Shown here piece by piece: positions 1 to 8,656 of a stretch of 64,000 bases of DNA. The notes beneath the pieces were generated by a model. It made no database searches. It was given only the letters and a program-made list of their open reading frames with translations, and had not been told where the DNA came from. Source of the DNA: CAYONZ01 sp964405465 (lineage in GTDB: Bacteria; Bdellovibrionota; Bdellovibrionia; Bdellovibrionales; JAMPXM01); NCBI GenBank assembly GCA_964405465.1, contig CAYONZ010000013.1, positions 1 to 64,000 on the forward strand, given 5' to 3'. Position numbers and translations under genes: made by a program. Positions within the stretch are counted from its first letter, which is position 1; every line of letters begins with the position of its first letter.

Positions 1-2
1 TC

Positions 3-1319
3 GCAAGGCAGCTTTCTATTCCTCTCGAGGTCTTAGGGTTAGCGACACAGAAAGTGGCCCAGGGGGAGTATGAAACCGTGGCCGTCACCTCCGGCAGTGA
101 GGAGATCAATCAGCTCATTATGAATTTCAATCAAATGACTGTGACGCTCGAAAAGTCCGAAAAGCAAGTCAAACAAGCCAATGCAAGTTTGCGTGAAACT
201 TTAGAGCGTCTTGATGAGCATAGCCGTTACATCCAAGTTGTATTGTCAAATGTCAGTACTGGGGTTGTCTCCGTCGACGAAAACGGCTTGATTACCACAT
301 TCAATCGACATGCAGGTCAACTTCTCAAAGTGGAGCCCGAGGGTTTGATTGGTCAACCCGTCAAAAAAATTCTCAGTGAAAAATATTTTAGTATTTTTTC
401 AGAGTTGCTAAAGAAAATGAAGCAGCACGGGGCGGTTACAATTCAGCAGGAAGTGCGGCTTGATGTCGGCGACCAAAGTATCCCGTTTCAAATGAATTTG
501 TCACTTCTGACTGATGAGCGTGGGCATGATCTTGGTAAAGTCCTGGTATTCGACGATTTGACTCCGATGCTGAATGCACAGAGGGCTGCTGCATGGACAG
601 AGGTGGCTCGCAGAATTGCCCATGAGATTAAAAATCCTCTTACTCCAATTAAACTTTCCGCCGAACGCCTTGAAAAGAAATTTGGCGGCGAGATCAAAGA
701 TCCTGCATTTTCTTCCTGTATTAAAATGATTATTTCTCAAACTGATGACCTCAAAAATCTCGTTAACGAATTTAGTAATTTTGCACGTCTTCCTCAATCG
801 AATCCAGTTTTGGCTGACTTAAACAATGTCATCCGTGATGTGATGGTCCTATTTGAGACCGGACATAAAGATGTTCGATTCGACATGCAGTTGGATTCAA
901 AGCTGCCCGAGTTCAAGTTTGACCCTGAACAAATCAAGCGTGTGCTCATCAATCTTGTCGACAATGCCGTTGCAGCTACCCATTCGGTAACTGAACGTGC
1001 TGTCGTACTCAAGACATCTTATGACTCGACTCTTCGGCTTGTACGGTTAATCGTGTCAGACAATGGAGTCGGTATCCCCGACTCAAACCGAGTTCAAATT
1101 TTCGAGCCCTATTTCAGCACAAAAGAAGAGGGCACAGGGCTCGGTTTGGCAATTGTGAAGCGTATAGTTGAAGATCACAACGGCTTTGTGAGAGCATTTG
1201 GCAATGAACCTCGCGGTACAAAGATTGTCATTGAGTTGCCTGTGAATTTTTCAGATAACCGATTGGTTCTTCAAGCCGTGGACAAGGGGAAAGAAGCTGA
1301 TGAGCAAAACAACTCTTAA
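3..1319 (+). CDS. ntrY: NtrY-like sensor histidine kinase (5' truncated)
   Basis: Membrane sensor kinase, cut by the window edge: the frame is open from base 3, so the start and the N-terminal periplasmic and membrane part lie upstream. Visible order is a HAMP-like linker (bases 3-165), a PAS domain (about 230-560), a HisKA dimerisation helix with the phospho-acceptor His in RIAHEIKNPLTP (His codon 621-623), and a HATPase domain with the N box (NLVDNAVAA), G1 box (DNGVGIP) and G2 box (GTGLGLAIVK). HAMP-PAS-HisKA order and the HEIKNPLTP motif are typical of NtrY, which phosphorylates NtrX. It overlaps the regulator gene by 20 nt, so the pair is co-translated. Family call is firm; the signal sensed is unknown. 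Confidence 0.85.
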   Translation, partial: ARQLSIPLEVLGLATQKVAQGEYETVAVTSGSEEINQLIMNFNQMTVTLEKSEKQVKQANASLRETLERLDEHSRYIQVVLSNVSTGVVSVDENGLITTFNRHAGQLLKVEPEGLIGQPVKKILSEKYFSIFSELLKKMKQHGAVTIQQEVRLDVGDQSIPFQMNLSLLTDERGHDLGKVLVFDDLTPMLNAQRAAAWTEVARRIAHEIKNPLTPIKLSAERLEKKFGGEIKDPAFSSCIKMIISQTDDLKNLVNEFSNFARLPQSNPVLADLNNVIRDVMVLFETGHKDVRFDMQLDSKLPEFKFDPEQIKRVLINLVDNAVAATHSVTERAVVLKTSYDSTLRLVRLIVSDNGVGIPDSNRVQIFEPYFSTKEEGTGLGLAIVKRIVEDHNGFVRAFGNEPRGTKIVIELPVNFSDNRLVLQAVDKGKEADEQNNS

Positions 1320-2697
1320 TGAAAATCAAAATTCTAAACGTCTGAACGTATTGGTTGTCGATGACGAGGCGCCAATTCGCGAAGTACTGAGTGCATCTCT
1401 TCAGGACGAGGGGTTCGAAGTGCAGGTCGCCGTGAATGGTGAGGACGGACTTCGCAAACTTGATGAGTATTCTCCGCAAGTGGTTCTTTTGGATATTTGG
1501 ATGCCCGGAAAGGTAGATGGTCTCGAGGTCCTGCAGTTAGCCAAGGCTAAGTACCCTGAAACAGAGTTTATCATCATGTCAGGACATGGCACGATCGAAA
1601 CAGCCGTTAAAGCGACCAAATTTGGCGCCTGGGATTTCGTCGAAAAACCCTTGTCGATCGACAAGATTTTAATTCTCATCCACAACATTTCAACTTATCA
1701 ATCTGAGCGCAAAGAGAAAAATGCGCTGCTGACTCGTCTACGTCACAATATTGCGATCGTGGGCGACAGTTCCGCAATGATCGACTTGAAAGCTAAAATT
1801 TCGAAAGTCGCAGTCAGTTCGTCCTGTGTTCTGATCTCAGGAGAAAATGGGGTGGGTAAAGAGCTAACTGCTCAAAATATTCACTATTTAAGTCCTCGGG
1901 CAAGCCAGCCTTTTGTAGAAATGAACTGCTCTGCCGTGCCTGAAGATTTGATTGAAATTGAACTCTTTGGTGCGGAAAAAGGTGCATTCCCTGGAGTGGA
2001 TAAAGTTAAAAAAGGGAAACTTGATCTCGCTTCAGGTGGAACTTTATTCCTAGATGAAGTCGGAGAAATGAGCATTAAGGCTCAGCTTAAAATCCTCCAA
2101 GTTCTTCAGGAGCAAAAGTTTCAAAGAGTTGGCGGAGTTGGATTGATAGAAACTGATGTCCGGCTGATTGTAGCGACAAGTAAATCTCTTGAGAAGGAGA
2201 TGGCTCATGGTACTTTTCGTGAGGATTTGTACCATCGCTTAAATATGGTCTCGTTCAATGTACCCGCGGTGCGAGATCGTACTGGCGACATTCCGGCCTT
2301 GATCACGCATTTCAGTGAGCAGTTCGCGCGCCAAGGCGGCTTTCGCCGAAAATTCTTTTCTGAAAGAGCCACTGAATTAATGAAAGGATACTCCTGGCCC
2401 GGAAATGTGCGAGAGCTTCGAAATTTTGTCGAGCGAGTTTATATCCTTACCCCTGGAGATCATGTTGAGGCCCACGATCTCAAATTCGCAGGTCTTTCTT
2501 TAGCCGAAAAAGAAGATAGCGAGAATGAGTTCACAAATTTTCGGGAGGCCAGGGCCAAATTTGAAAAAGAATATCTTTTAAAAAAAATCTCCGAGAATAA
2601 AGGAAATATCAGTAAAACGGCAGAGTCAATTGGACTCGAGAGAAGCTACTTGCATCGTAAGATCAAGAGTTACGGAATTGATGTCGATGAAATTTAA
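1300..2697 (+). CDS. ntrX: NtrX-like sigma54-type response regulator with degenerate GAFTGA loop
   Basis: Cytoplasmic regulator, 465 aa. The receiver domain (about 15-130) has acidic pair D21/D22, phospho-acceptor D65 and conserved K116. The AAA+ domain (about 150-380) has Walker A GENGVGKE (181-188), Walker B LFLDE (Asp252-Glu253) and an arginine-rich second half. A Fis-type helix-turn-helix lies at about 420-462. The loop that contacts sigma54, normally GAFTGA, reads GAFPGV (228-233), losing the key Thr. Alphaproteobacterial NtrX proteins are also known to deviate here, so this regulator may not act as a classical sigma54 activator. The start is ATG 1300, with GGGGAAAG upstream inside ntrY. 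Confidence 0.85.
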   Translation: MSKTTLNENQNSKRLNVLVVDDEAPIREVLSASLQDEGFEVQVAVNGEDGLRKLDEYSPQVVLLDIWMPGKVDGLEVLQLAKAKYPETEFIIMSGHGTIETAVKATKFGAWDFVEKPLSIDKILILIHNISTYQSERKEKNALLTRLRHNIAIVGDSSAMIDLKAKISKVAVSSSCVLISGENGVGKELTAQNIHYLSPRASQPFVEMNCSAVPEDLIEIELFGAEKGAFPGVDKVKKGKLDLASGGTLFLDEVGEMSIKAQLKILQVLQEQKFQRVGGVGLIETDVRLIVATSKSLEKEMAHGTFREDLYHRLNMVSFNVPAVRDRTGDIPALITHFSEQFARQGGFRRKFFSERATELMKGYSWPGNVRELRNFVERVYILTPGDHVEAHDLKFAGLSLAEKEDSENEFTNFREARAKFEKEYLLKKISENKGNISKTAESIGLERSYLHRKIKSYGIDVDEI

Positions 2698-2975
2698 GCC
2701 ACTTTAGTTGGCCATGCGCCTTCGGGTGTCTGAGCAACAGAGAGGCCGTGAAGAGTCTGCCGGNNNNNNNNNNNNNNNNNNNNNNNNNNNNNNNNNNNNN
2801 NNNNNNNNNNNNNNNNNNNNNNNNNNNNNNNNNNNNNNNNNNNNNNNNNNNNNNNNNNNNNNNAGAAGCAACCGGAGAAGCAACCGGAGAAGCAACCGGA
2901 GAAGCAACCGGAGAAGCAACCGGAGAAGCAGTGAAGAGTCATCGGTCTCAAAACTCTCAATTGTGAGGTGTAAAA
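2698..2975. other. Intergenic region between ntrX and pyrF containing an assembly gap
   Basis: 278 positions, 100 of them N (2764-2863), the usual placeholder for a gap of unknown size. No credible gene is seen. The 10-mer gtgaagagtc occurs on both sides of the gap and array, at 2748-2757 and 2931-2940. The pyrF promoter presumably lies here or in the missing sequence. Confidence 0.8.
2864..2930. repeat. 12-bp tandem repeat array abutting an N gap
   Basis: Five perfect head-to-tail copies of agaagcaaccgg (2864-2923) and a 7-nt partial sixth. The left part of the array is lost in the 100-N gap, so true copy number is unknown. The unit length is divisible by three and stop-free, so apparent open frames here (Leu-Leu-Arg, Glu-Ala-Thr-Gly and similar) are repeat artefacts. 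Confidence 0.95.
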
Positions 2976-3680
2976 ATGAAGCTAAAGAGTCCAGTGATTT
3001 TGGCGCTTGATGTTGATTCAAAAGAAAGCTGTTTAGAGCTTGTTGAACAGACCAAGCTGAGTGTTGGCTGCTTCAAGTTAGGCCCTAGATTGATCGTTAA
3101 ATATGGCGCACCGTTAATTCGTGAAATTGCAGAAATTGCGCCTGTTTTCGTAGACAACAAATATCTCGATATTCCCTCAACGATGGTTGCGGCAGTCCGT
3201 GCTAGTTTTGAGGCAGGTGCGTCCTTGGTGACTGTTCATGCCTGGGCTGGAAACAAGGCTTTGGCAGAGCTTGCAAAGCTCGAGAAAGACTTGTCTCAAG
3301 AAAGACCTTTCCAGATTTTGGTGGTAACTGTTCTTACAAGTTTTGATCAATCTGACCTTCCATTTGGTCTATCCTCGAGTTCAATTCCTGAGCAAGTTGA
3401 AGCATTGGCTGAGTCTGCAATTTCAAGTGGGCTTACTGGCCTAGTTTGCTCTCCAAATGAAGTTAGGAGTTTAAAGAATAAATATCCCAAAGCGTTTTTT
3501 GTTACACCCGGAATCAGAGTGTCAAACGAGGTGAGAGATGATCAGCAAAGAACAGCCACGCCTCAGGAAGCTCTGGCGTGGGGAGCATCTGCGCTGGTAA
3601 TTGGGCGCCCCATCTTAATGGCTGACAACCCCGGTTGGGCAGCCCAAGAAATTTTAAGGAGAATTCAAGTCAATGAATAG
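2976..3680 (+). CDS. pyrF: Orotidine 5'-phosphate decarboxylase
   Basis: 234 aa, normal for the short bacterial form. It decarboxylates OMP to UMP, the last step of de novo UMP synthesis. Seen: the N-terminal strand with Asp12 (LALDVD), Lys34 (CFKLGP), the catalytic Asp-x-Lys-x-x-Asp array at D60/K62/D65 followed by IPST, and the C-terminal phosphate-binding segment (TPGIR, then IGRPI). The Asp-Lys-Asp array reads DNKYLDIP where FLDLKxxDIP is more usual, but all charged residues are kept. ATG 2976 follows gtgaggtg. Its last 8 nt overlap the next gene. Confidence 0.92.
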   Translation: MKLKSPVILALDVDSKESCLELVEQTKLSVGCFKLGPRLIVKYGAPLIREIAEIAPVFVDNKYLDIPSTMVAAVRASFEAGASLVTVHAWAGNKALAELAKLEKDLSQERPFQILVVTVLTSFDQSDLPFGLSSSSIPEQVEALAESAISSGLTGLVCSPNEVRSLKNKYPKAFFVTPGIRVSNEVRDDQQRTATPQEALAWGASALVIGRPILMADNPGWAAQEILRRIQVNE

Positions 3681-4500
3681 ATCAAAGCTGCGAAAAAATT
3701 CCCCATCGAAAAAAAATCGTCCCCAAGGTGCGGGCGCTTCTCGTGCTGGTAATCGACTGCCACCGAAAGACATCAGTAGCCTAGAGGGCCGTTGGGTAAT
3801 TGGTATCCATTCCTGTTCAGAAGCTTTGAAAATTCGCCCCAAAGCTTGCAAAAAGATCCTGGTTAAAGAAGATATCAGTGTCTTTTCTCCAGAGGTGGTC
3901 ACGATCATCGAAAGAAACCGCCTTTCAGTTGAGCCAACAAAAATTTCGACTCTTGATGCTTTCGGCTCGGGGCATCAAGGTGTTGCAGTTCTGGTTAACG
4001 AGGACCCAGTGTTTTCATTCGATGAGGTCGTTTCCAGGGAGAGATCCCTTGTTGTGGTGCTGGACGAACTCTCGGATCCCCAAAACTTAGGGGCTATATT
4101 GAGAACATCCTGGCTTCTAGGTGTTGATGCTTTGATTTTGCCCTCCGATCGTGCCGTTGGTTTAACTCCAGTCGCATGTAAGATTGCGAGCGGGGGGGCA
4201 GAGCACGTTCCTGTGAGTCGAGTCGGAAATCTTGCTGTGACGATCAAGCAGTTTAAGGAGCATGGCTACTGGGTTTATGGGCTTGACGAAAAAGGGGATC
4301 AATCGCCGGCACAGGTAAAATTTCCGCAAAAAGCTGTTTGGATCGTCGGTGCTGAAGAAAAAGGCATGCGGATCACTACAGAAAGGGTTTGCGACCAATT
4401 AGTCAGTATTCCTCAAGTAAAGAGCGGCTCTAGCTACAATGCGGCCGTTGCATTGACCATTGCGCTCTATGAAACATGCCGTCAACTTGGATTCAGATAA
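3673..4500 (+). CDS. rlmB: TrmH/SpoU-family 23S rRNA 2'-O-methyltransferase (RlmB-like)
   Basis: 275 aa. SAM-dependent 2'-O-ribose methyltransferase; in E. coli RlmB methylates G2251 of 23S rRNA. A basic, low-complexity N-terminal tail (1-35) is followed by a substrate-binding domain (VIGIHSCSEAL) and a SPOUT domain with all three SpoU motifs: DPQNLGAILRT, WIVGAEEKGM and SIPQVKSGSSYNAA. It starts inside the end of pyrF, so the two are co-transcribed. RlmB is the best fit; a related tRNA Gm18 methyltransferase cannot be excluded. Confidence 0.82.
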   Translation: MNRSKLRKNSPSKKNRPQGAGASRAGNRLPPKDISSLEGRWVIGIHSCSEALKIRPKACKKILVKEDISVFSPEVVTIIERNRLSVEPTKISTLDAFGSGHQGVAVLVNEDPVFSFDEVVSRERSLVVVLDELSDPQNLGAILRTSWLLGVDALILPSDRAVGLTPVACKIASGGAEHVPVSRVGNLAVTIKQFKEHGYWVYGLDEKGDQSPAQVKFPQKAVWIVGAEEKGMRITTERVCDQLVSIPQVKSGSSYNAAVALTIALYETCRQLGFR

Positions 4501-4531
4501 AAACAAATATTCTTTGACTGCTTACGCCGAG

Positions 4532-4559
4532 TTCAAGTAAAACTTCGGACTGCTATATT
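4532..4559 (+). promoter_or_regulatory. Putative promoter of the tRNA-tuf operon
   Basis: TTCAAG, a 16-nt spacer, then TATATT preceded by TGC, which makes an extended -10 (TG-n-TATATT). The -10 lies about 35 nt before the first tRNA. Only a consensus match. Confidence 0.35.
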
Positions 4560-4593
4560 AAAAAATGCAAGTCTTTTAATAGAGTTTTGCTGG

Positions 4594-4666
4594 GCTGGCA
4601 TAGCTCAATTGGTAGAGGAGCTGATTTGTAATCAGCAGGTTGCGGGTTCGAGTCCCATTGCCAGCT
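4594..4666 (+). tRNA. tRNA-Thr(UGU)
   Basis: Acceptor arms GCTGGCA/TGCCAGC pair fully. Anticodon loop TTTGTAA gives UGU, reading ACA/ACG. The T loop is GGTTCGAGTCC-type. No CCA is encoded, unlike the next four tRNAs. First of a thrU-tyrU-glyT-thrT-like set ahead of tuf. Confidence 0.95.
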
Positions 4667-4705
4667 TTCTTTTTAGTGTAGTTATTGGCAGTCGTTTTTG
4701 TTTGA

Positions 4706-4790
4706 GGAGAGATACCCAAGTGGCCAACGGGGGCAGACTGTAAATCTGCTGGCTATGCCTTCGCAGGTTCGAATCCTGCTCTCTCCACCA
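4706..4790 (+). tRNA. tRNA-Tyr(GUA)
   Basis: Acceptor arms GGAGAGA/TCTCTCC. Anticodon stem GCAGA/TCTGC with loop CTGTAAA gives GUA. A long variable arm (type II) is present as expected for bacterial tRNA-Tyr, and CCA is encoded at 4788-4790. Confidence 0.96.
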
Positions 4791-4838
4791 TGTAGCTTGG
4801 TGAGGCTTCTTGTGGTTGGCAAAAACGAATGTTTTGAA

Positions 4839-4915
4839 GCGGGAGTAGCTCAATTGGCTAGAGTATCAGCCTTCCAAGCTGAGGGTTGCGGGTTCGAGAC
4901 CCGTCTCCCGCTCCA
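4839..4915 (+). tRNA. tRNA-Gly(UCC)
   Basis: Acceptor arms GCGGGAG/CTCCCGC. Anticodon stem TCAGC/GCTGA with loop CTTCCAA gives UCC, reading GGA/GGG. CCA encoded at 4913-4915. Confidence 0.96.
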
Positions 4916-4936
4916 ATTTTGTGTTTTTCGGGCGCT

Positions 4937-5011
4937 GCCCATGTGGCTCAGGGGTAGAGCACACCCTTGGTAAGGGTGAGGTCGTGAGTTCGAGTCTCAC
5001 CATGGGCTCCA
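4937..5011 (+). tRNA. tRNA-Thr(GGU)
   Basis: Acceptor arms GCCCATG/CATGGGC. Anticodon stem CACCC/GGGTG with loop TTGGTAA gives GGU, reading ACC/ACU. CCA encoded at 5009-5011. Last tRNA before tuf, which starts about 100 nt downstream. Confidence 0.96.
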
Positions 5012-5110
5012 AGCTTGTGAATGGTTTGGGAAGTAATGAGTTTAAGATTATGCGGCGAATAGCTGCCAGCAAAAGGTTGAAAATTAAATACACTCAGGAG
5101 GATATGAGTA

Positions 5111-6301
5111 ATGGCTAAAGAGAAATTTGAGCGCAATAAGCCTCACGTAAACATCGGAACTATCGGTCACGTCGATCATGGTAAAACAACTTTGACTGCC
5201 GCGATCACTAAAGTGTTGGCTGAGTCGGGCGGAGCGACAGCTTTGGCTTATGATCAGATCGATAAGGCTCCGGAAGAAAAAGCTCGTGGAATCACGATTT
5301 CAACTTCGCATGTTGAGTATCAAACTACAAACCGCCACTATGCTCACGTAGACTGTCCTGGGCACGCGGATTATGTGAAAAACATGATTACAGGTGCGGC
5401 TCAGATGGATGGAGCTATTCTTGTTGTTTCTGCTGCAGATGGTCCTATGCCACAGACTCGAGAGCACATTCTATTGGCGCGTCAGGTTGGCGTTCCATGG
5501 TTGGTAGTTTTCATGAATAAAGTGGACATGGTTGATGATGCTGAACTTCTTGATCTTGTTGAAATGGAAGTTCGTGATCTTTTGTCAAAATATGAATTCC
5601 CTGGTGGCGATATTCCAATTGTTCGTGGGTCTGCACTAAAGGCTCTAGAGGGGGATAAGTCTCCTATTGGTACCGAGTCTATTTTGAAGTTAATGGCAGA
5701 GGTTGATCGTTATATTCCGACTCCTGAGCGCGCGGTTGATAAGCCGTTTTTGATGCCAGTTGAGGATGTTTTCTCGATTTCTGGTCGTGGTACTGTTGTG
5801 ACTGGCCGGGTTGAGCGTGGAATTATCAAAGTTGGTCAAGATGTGGAGATCGTTGGTATCACTGCTACATTGAAGTCAACAGTCACTGGGATTGAAATGT
5901 TCCGAAAACTTCTTGATGAAGGTCGCGCTGGTGATAACTGTGGATGTTTGTTGCGTGGTACTAAAAAAGAAGAGGTTGAGCGTGGTCAGGTTTTGGCAGC
6001 TCCTGGAACTATCCGTCCTCATAAAAAGTTTAAAGCTGAGGCTTATATTCTTACTAAAGATGAGGGTGGACGACATACTCCATTTTTTAATGGATATCGT
6101 CCTCAATTCTACTTCCGTACTACAGATGTAACTGGTGTTGTGACCTTGAAAGAGGGAACTGAGATGGTTATGCCTGGAGACCGTGTTGAAATGGCGGTTG
6201 AATTGATTGCGCCTGTTGCGATGGAGGGCGGTTTGCGCTTTGCGATTCGTGAGGGTGGTCGTACTGTTGGTGCGGGTGTTGTAACGAATATCGTTGAGTA
6301 G
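5111..6301 (+). CDS. tuf: Elongation factor Tu
   Basis: 396 aa, full length. GTPase that delivers aminoacyl-tRNA to the ribosomal A site. G1 is GHVDHGKT, switch I carries RGITI, G3 is DCPGH, G4 is NKVD and G5 is SALKAL. Domain 2 ([17 protein letters not shown]) and domain 3 ([25 protein letters not shown]) are intact. ATG 5111 follows caggagg. It sits in the tRNA operon, equivalent to E. coli tufB. There is no second tuf after fusA here, so this may be the main or only copy. Confidence 0.98.
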   Translation: MAKEKFERNKPHVNIGTIGHVDHGKTTLTAAITKVLAESGGATALAYDQIDKAPEEKARGITISTSHVEYQTTNRHYAHVDCPGHADYVKNMITGAAQMDGAILVVSAADGPMPQTREHILLARQVGVPWLVVFMNKVDMVDDAELLDLVEMEVRDLLSKYEFPGGDIPIVRGSALKALEGDKSPIGTESILKLMAEVDRYIPTPERAVDKPFLMPVEDVFSISGRGTVVTGRVERGIIKVGQDVEIVGITATLKSTVTGIEMFRKLLDEGRAGDNCGCLLRGTKKEEVERGQVLAAPGTIRPHKKFKAEAYILTKDEGGRHTPFFNGYRPQFYFRTTDVTGVVTLKEGTEMVMPGDRVEMAVELIAPVAMEGGLRFAIREGGRTVGAGVVTNIVE

Positions 6302-6310
6302 TTTTTTTGT

Positions 6311-6340
6311 GTGCTGCTTGGCAAAATAGCCTCGCAGCAC
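6311..6340 (+). other. Strong stem-loop between tuf and tRNA-Trp
   Basis: GTGCTGC (6311-6317) pairs perfectly with GCAGCAC (6334-6340). A nested GGC/GCC stem lies in the loop. No U-run follows, and a T-run precedes it instead. This argues against a plus-strand intrinsic terminator; it could be an RNA-processing hairpin that frees the tRNA from the tuf mRNA. Confidence 0.55.
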
Positions 6341-6356
6341 TTGTTCTGGCAGGTTT

Positions 6357-6432
6357 AGGGCAGTAGCTCAATTGGTAGAGTTACGGACTCCAAATCCGTC
6401 GGTTGGGGGTTCGAGTCCCTCCTGCCCTGCCA
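6357..6432 (+). tRNA. tRNA-Trp(CCA)
   Basis: Acceptor arms AGGGCAG/CTGCCCT. Anticodon stem ACGGA/TCCGT with loop CTCCAAA gives CCA. CCA end encoded at 6430-6432. A tuf-trnW-secE order is common in bacteria. Confidence 0.96.
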
Positions 6433-6448
6433 ATTTTTAGGGGACATA

Positions 6449-6832
6449 ATGGATACTGGAAATTCTAAAATCGTCACTGCTTGTTTTATTCTCGCTGGCA
6501 TTCTCGCTGGTGTGGCGACGAATATTTTGTATCTTGTTTTGTTAGCAATAGTTTCTGGTTCTGTTTTAAGGTGGCTTAGCAGTGATGCTATTCATCATGT
6601 TTTTCCTTTGGTCGTTGGATTTACAGTTTTTCTTTGGTTGCAGCTTTCAGCAAAACGTCGAGCATATGCATCAGATGTAATTTCCGAGGTAAAGAAAATT
6701 GTGTGGCCTACTGCTGGCCAAACAATTTCATTTACATTGTTTGTGTGTGTGTTGTTGGTTGGGTCTGGCGTAGTTCTTGGGATTTTTGATTTGATTTCAG
6801 CTCAATTGATTGAGTGGTGGCTACACTTTTAA
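6449..6832 (+). CDS. secE: Preprotein translocase subunit SecE
   Basis: 127 aa inner-membrane clamp subunit of SecYEG. Three hydrophobic segments are seen (about 10-35, 45-65 and 95-120), the E. coli-like long form rather than the single-span form. The conserved cytosolic amphipathic hinge precedes the last helix ([10 protein letters not shown]). ATG 6449 has ggggac upstream. It is followed by nusG as in most bacteria. Confidence 0.9.
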   Translation: MDTGNSKIVTACFILAGILAGVATNILYLVLLAIVSGSVLRWLSSDAIHHVFPLVVGFTVFLWLQLSAKRRAYASDVISEVKKIVWPTAGQTISFTLFVCVLLVGSGVVLGIFDLISAQLIEWWLHF

Positions 6833-6857
6833 TGGTCTTACTTGCAGCGGGGTTCTT

Positions 6858-7385
6858 GTGTCTAAAAAATGGTACATTGTGAATACTCATACGGGAGCTG
6901 AGGCGACGGCAAAGTCATCTATAGAAGATAGGATTAAATCTTCAGGAAAAGATGCTTTTTTTGGTCAAATACTGATACCTGCAGAGAGTGTTGTTGAGCT
7001 TGTAAAGGGGCAAAAGCAGACTAAATCGCGGAAGTTTTTTCCTGGTTATATTTTTGTTGAAATGGAAATGAGTGAAGAGAATTGGCACGTCGTTAAGGGT
7101 GCCTCAAAGGTTACTGGATTTGTTGGTGGAGCAAAGCCATCGCAGGTTCCTGAGGCTGAGGTTGTCAGAGTTACTCAGCAAATGGCGCAGGGTGCCGAGA
7201 GGCCTCGGGCTCGCGTGAAATTTGTTGTGGGTGAGAAGGTAACTGTGATAGATGGACCGTTTAGTAATTTTACTGGAACTGTAGAGGACATAAATGATGA
7301 AAAGGGCAAGGTTAAGGTCCTTGTCAGCATTTTTGGGCGCCCTACTCCGGTGGAGTTAGATTTTATTCAAGTAGAGAAGTCATAG
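6858..7385 (+). CDS. nusG: Transcription termination/antitermination factor NusG
   Basis: 175 aa. Binds RNA polymerase and couples it to Rho or the ribosome. The NGN domain begins [13 protein letters not shown] and contains [10 protein letters not shown]. The C-terminal KOW domain carries [16 protein letters not shown] and [13 protein letters not shown] place the start at GTG 6858, which gives the family's usual N-terminus; an upstream TTG at 6810 would overlap secE by 23 nt and add an unconserved tail. Confidence 0.93.
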   Translation: MSKKWYIVNTHTGAEATAKSSIEDRIKSSGKDAFFGQILIPAESVVELVKGQKQTKSRKFFPGYIFVEMEMSEENWHVVKGASKVTGFVGGAKPSQVPEAEVVRVTQQMAQGAERPRARVKFVVGEKVTVIDGPFSNFTGTVEDINDEKGKVKVLVSIFGRPTPVELDFIQVEKS

Positions 7386-7413
7386 TTTTCTTAAAATAGC
7401 ATAGGAGTGGGAA

Positions 7414-7839
7414 ATGGCAAAAAAAGTAACTGGTATGATCAAGTTACAGATACCGGCAGGGAAAGCTAATCCAGCGCCTCCCGTTGGACCGGCGCTCGGG
7501 CAGCATGGTGTCAACATAATGGAGTTTTGTAAGCAGTTTAATGCTAGAACTCAGGGCAAGGGTGACACAATTATCCCAGTGATAATTACAGTTTTTCAGG
7601 ATCGATCGTTTACGTTTATTACGAAAACGCCGCCTGTGTCCATTTTGTTGAAGCAGGCGGTAAAAATTCAGAGCGGTTCAAAAATGCCACAAAAAGACAA
7701 AGTCGGCAAAGTCGGAATGAAGGCAGTTAAAGATATTGCGACTCTTAAGTTGCCAGATTTGAACTGCATAAGCGTGGAGTCTGCGATGTCGCAAGTGGTT
7801 GGAACGGCTCGAAGTATGGGCTTGGAAATCGTAGATTGA
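7414..7839 (+). CDS. rplK: 50S ribosomal protein L11
   Basis: 141 aa, standard length. Builds the GTPase-associated centre with 23S rRNA. The N-terminal motif [20 protein letters not shown] and the C-terminal rRNA-binding domain ending in [13 protein letters not shown] are intact. ATG 7414 follows taggagtggg. Co-transcribed with nusG upstream and rplA 11 nt downstream. Confidence 0.97.
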   Translation: MAKKVTGMIKLQIPAGKANPAPPVGPALGQHGVNIMEFCKQFNARTQGKGDTIIPVIITVFQDRSFTFITKTPPVSILLKQAVKIQSGSKMPQKDKVGKVGMKAVKDIATLKLPDLNCISVESAMSQVVGTARSMGLEIVD

Positions 7840-7850
7840 TTGGGGAGAAG

Positions 7851-8549
7851 ATGGGATACGGCAAAAAGTATAGAGATGCGAAAAAGAAAATTGGTGAAAA
7901 TACACCGCGACAGTTGGACGAAGCTTTGGCGTTAGCACTTGTGGGTGCAACAGCTAAATTCGATGAAACTATCGAAGTTGCTTTGGTTTTGGGTGTTGAT
8001 CCCACGCAGTCTGATCAGCAGGTTCGGGGAGCTGTTTCGCTGCCGAATGGGCTTGGAAAAAAAGTGCGTGTCTTAGTTTTTGCAAAAGGGCCAAAGGAGG
8101 CTGAGGCGAAAGCTGCTGGTGCGGACTTTGTTGGGGGAGATGATTTGGTTGAGAAAATCAATGGTGGTTGGCTTGAATTTGATAAAGTGATTGCGACACC
8201 TGACATGATGTCAACAGTTTCAAAAGTTGCGAAGGTTCTTGGGCCACGCGGTCTAATGCCAAATCCAAAGGTTAGAACTGTTACTCCTAATGTCGCCGAG
8301 GCCATTGCTGATGAAAAAAAAGGGAAACTGGATTTCCGTGTTGATAAAGCGGGAGTTGTGCATGCTGGAATAGGAAAAAAGTCAATGGGTTCAGAGAAGC
8401 TGAAAGAGAACTTGATTGCCTTTTTGGGTGCTATTCAAAAGGCGAAGCCTGCTGCGAGCAAGGGAGTCTACTTGCAGAAGGTAAGTTTGGCATCAACCAT
8501 GGGCCCTGGGGTTCGTGTGGATGTCGCTAGCATAAATGCTTTAGTTTAG
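7851..8549 (+). CDS. rplA: 50S ribosomal protein L1
   Basis: 232 aa. Forms the mobile L1 stalk near the E site and, in E. coli, represses its own operon. The signature [12 protein letters not shown] and the C-terminal GPGVRVD are present. The start is ATG 7851 with ggggagaag directly upstream. An in-frame TTG at 7836 overlaps the rplK end and lacks a Shine-Dalgarno. Confidence 0.96.
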   Translation: MGYGKKYRDAKKKIGENTPRQLDEALALALVGATAKFDETIEVALVLGVDPTQSDQQVRGAVSLPNGLGKKVRVLVFAKGPKEAEAKAAGADFVGGDDLVEKINGGWLEFDKVIATPDMMSTVSKVAKVLGPRGLMPNPKVRTVTPNVAEAIADEKKGKLDFRVDKAGVVHAGIGKKSMGSEKLKENLIAFLGAIQKAKPAASKGVYLQKVSLASTMGPGVRVDVASINALV

Positions 8550-8656
8550 TTTTTAGCGCAATCAGAGAAAATAGGTGGGAATCCTTAATTTCCTATTTAG
8601 ATTGGCGAGGTTAATCTCGAATACACTGGTGCGTATATTATGAAAGGAGGTTACCA
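8550..8656 (+). promoter_or_regulatory. rplJ leader, probable L10-binding autoregulatory region
   Basis: 107 nt between rplA and rplJ with two foldable elements. One is AAATAGG (8570-8576) pairing with CCTATTT, with an alternative inner GGGAAT/ATTTCC stem. The other is CGAG-GTTAAT-CTCG near 8606-8620. A perfect aaaggaggt Shine-Dalgarno precedes ATG 8657. In many bacteria L10(L7/L12) binds this interval to repress its own translation. The match is by position and folding only. Confidence 0.4.

Noticed and set aside
2694..3021. Open frames on both strands across the first gap
   Set aside because: They consist of unknown residues from the N run plus a stop-free 12-bp repeat; no start signal or conserved sequence.
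6302..6340. Intrinsic terminator after tuf
   Set aside because: The stem is strong but no U-run follows on the plus strand; the T-run is on the wrong side.
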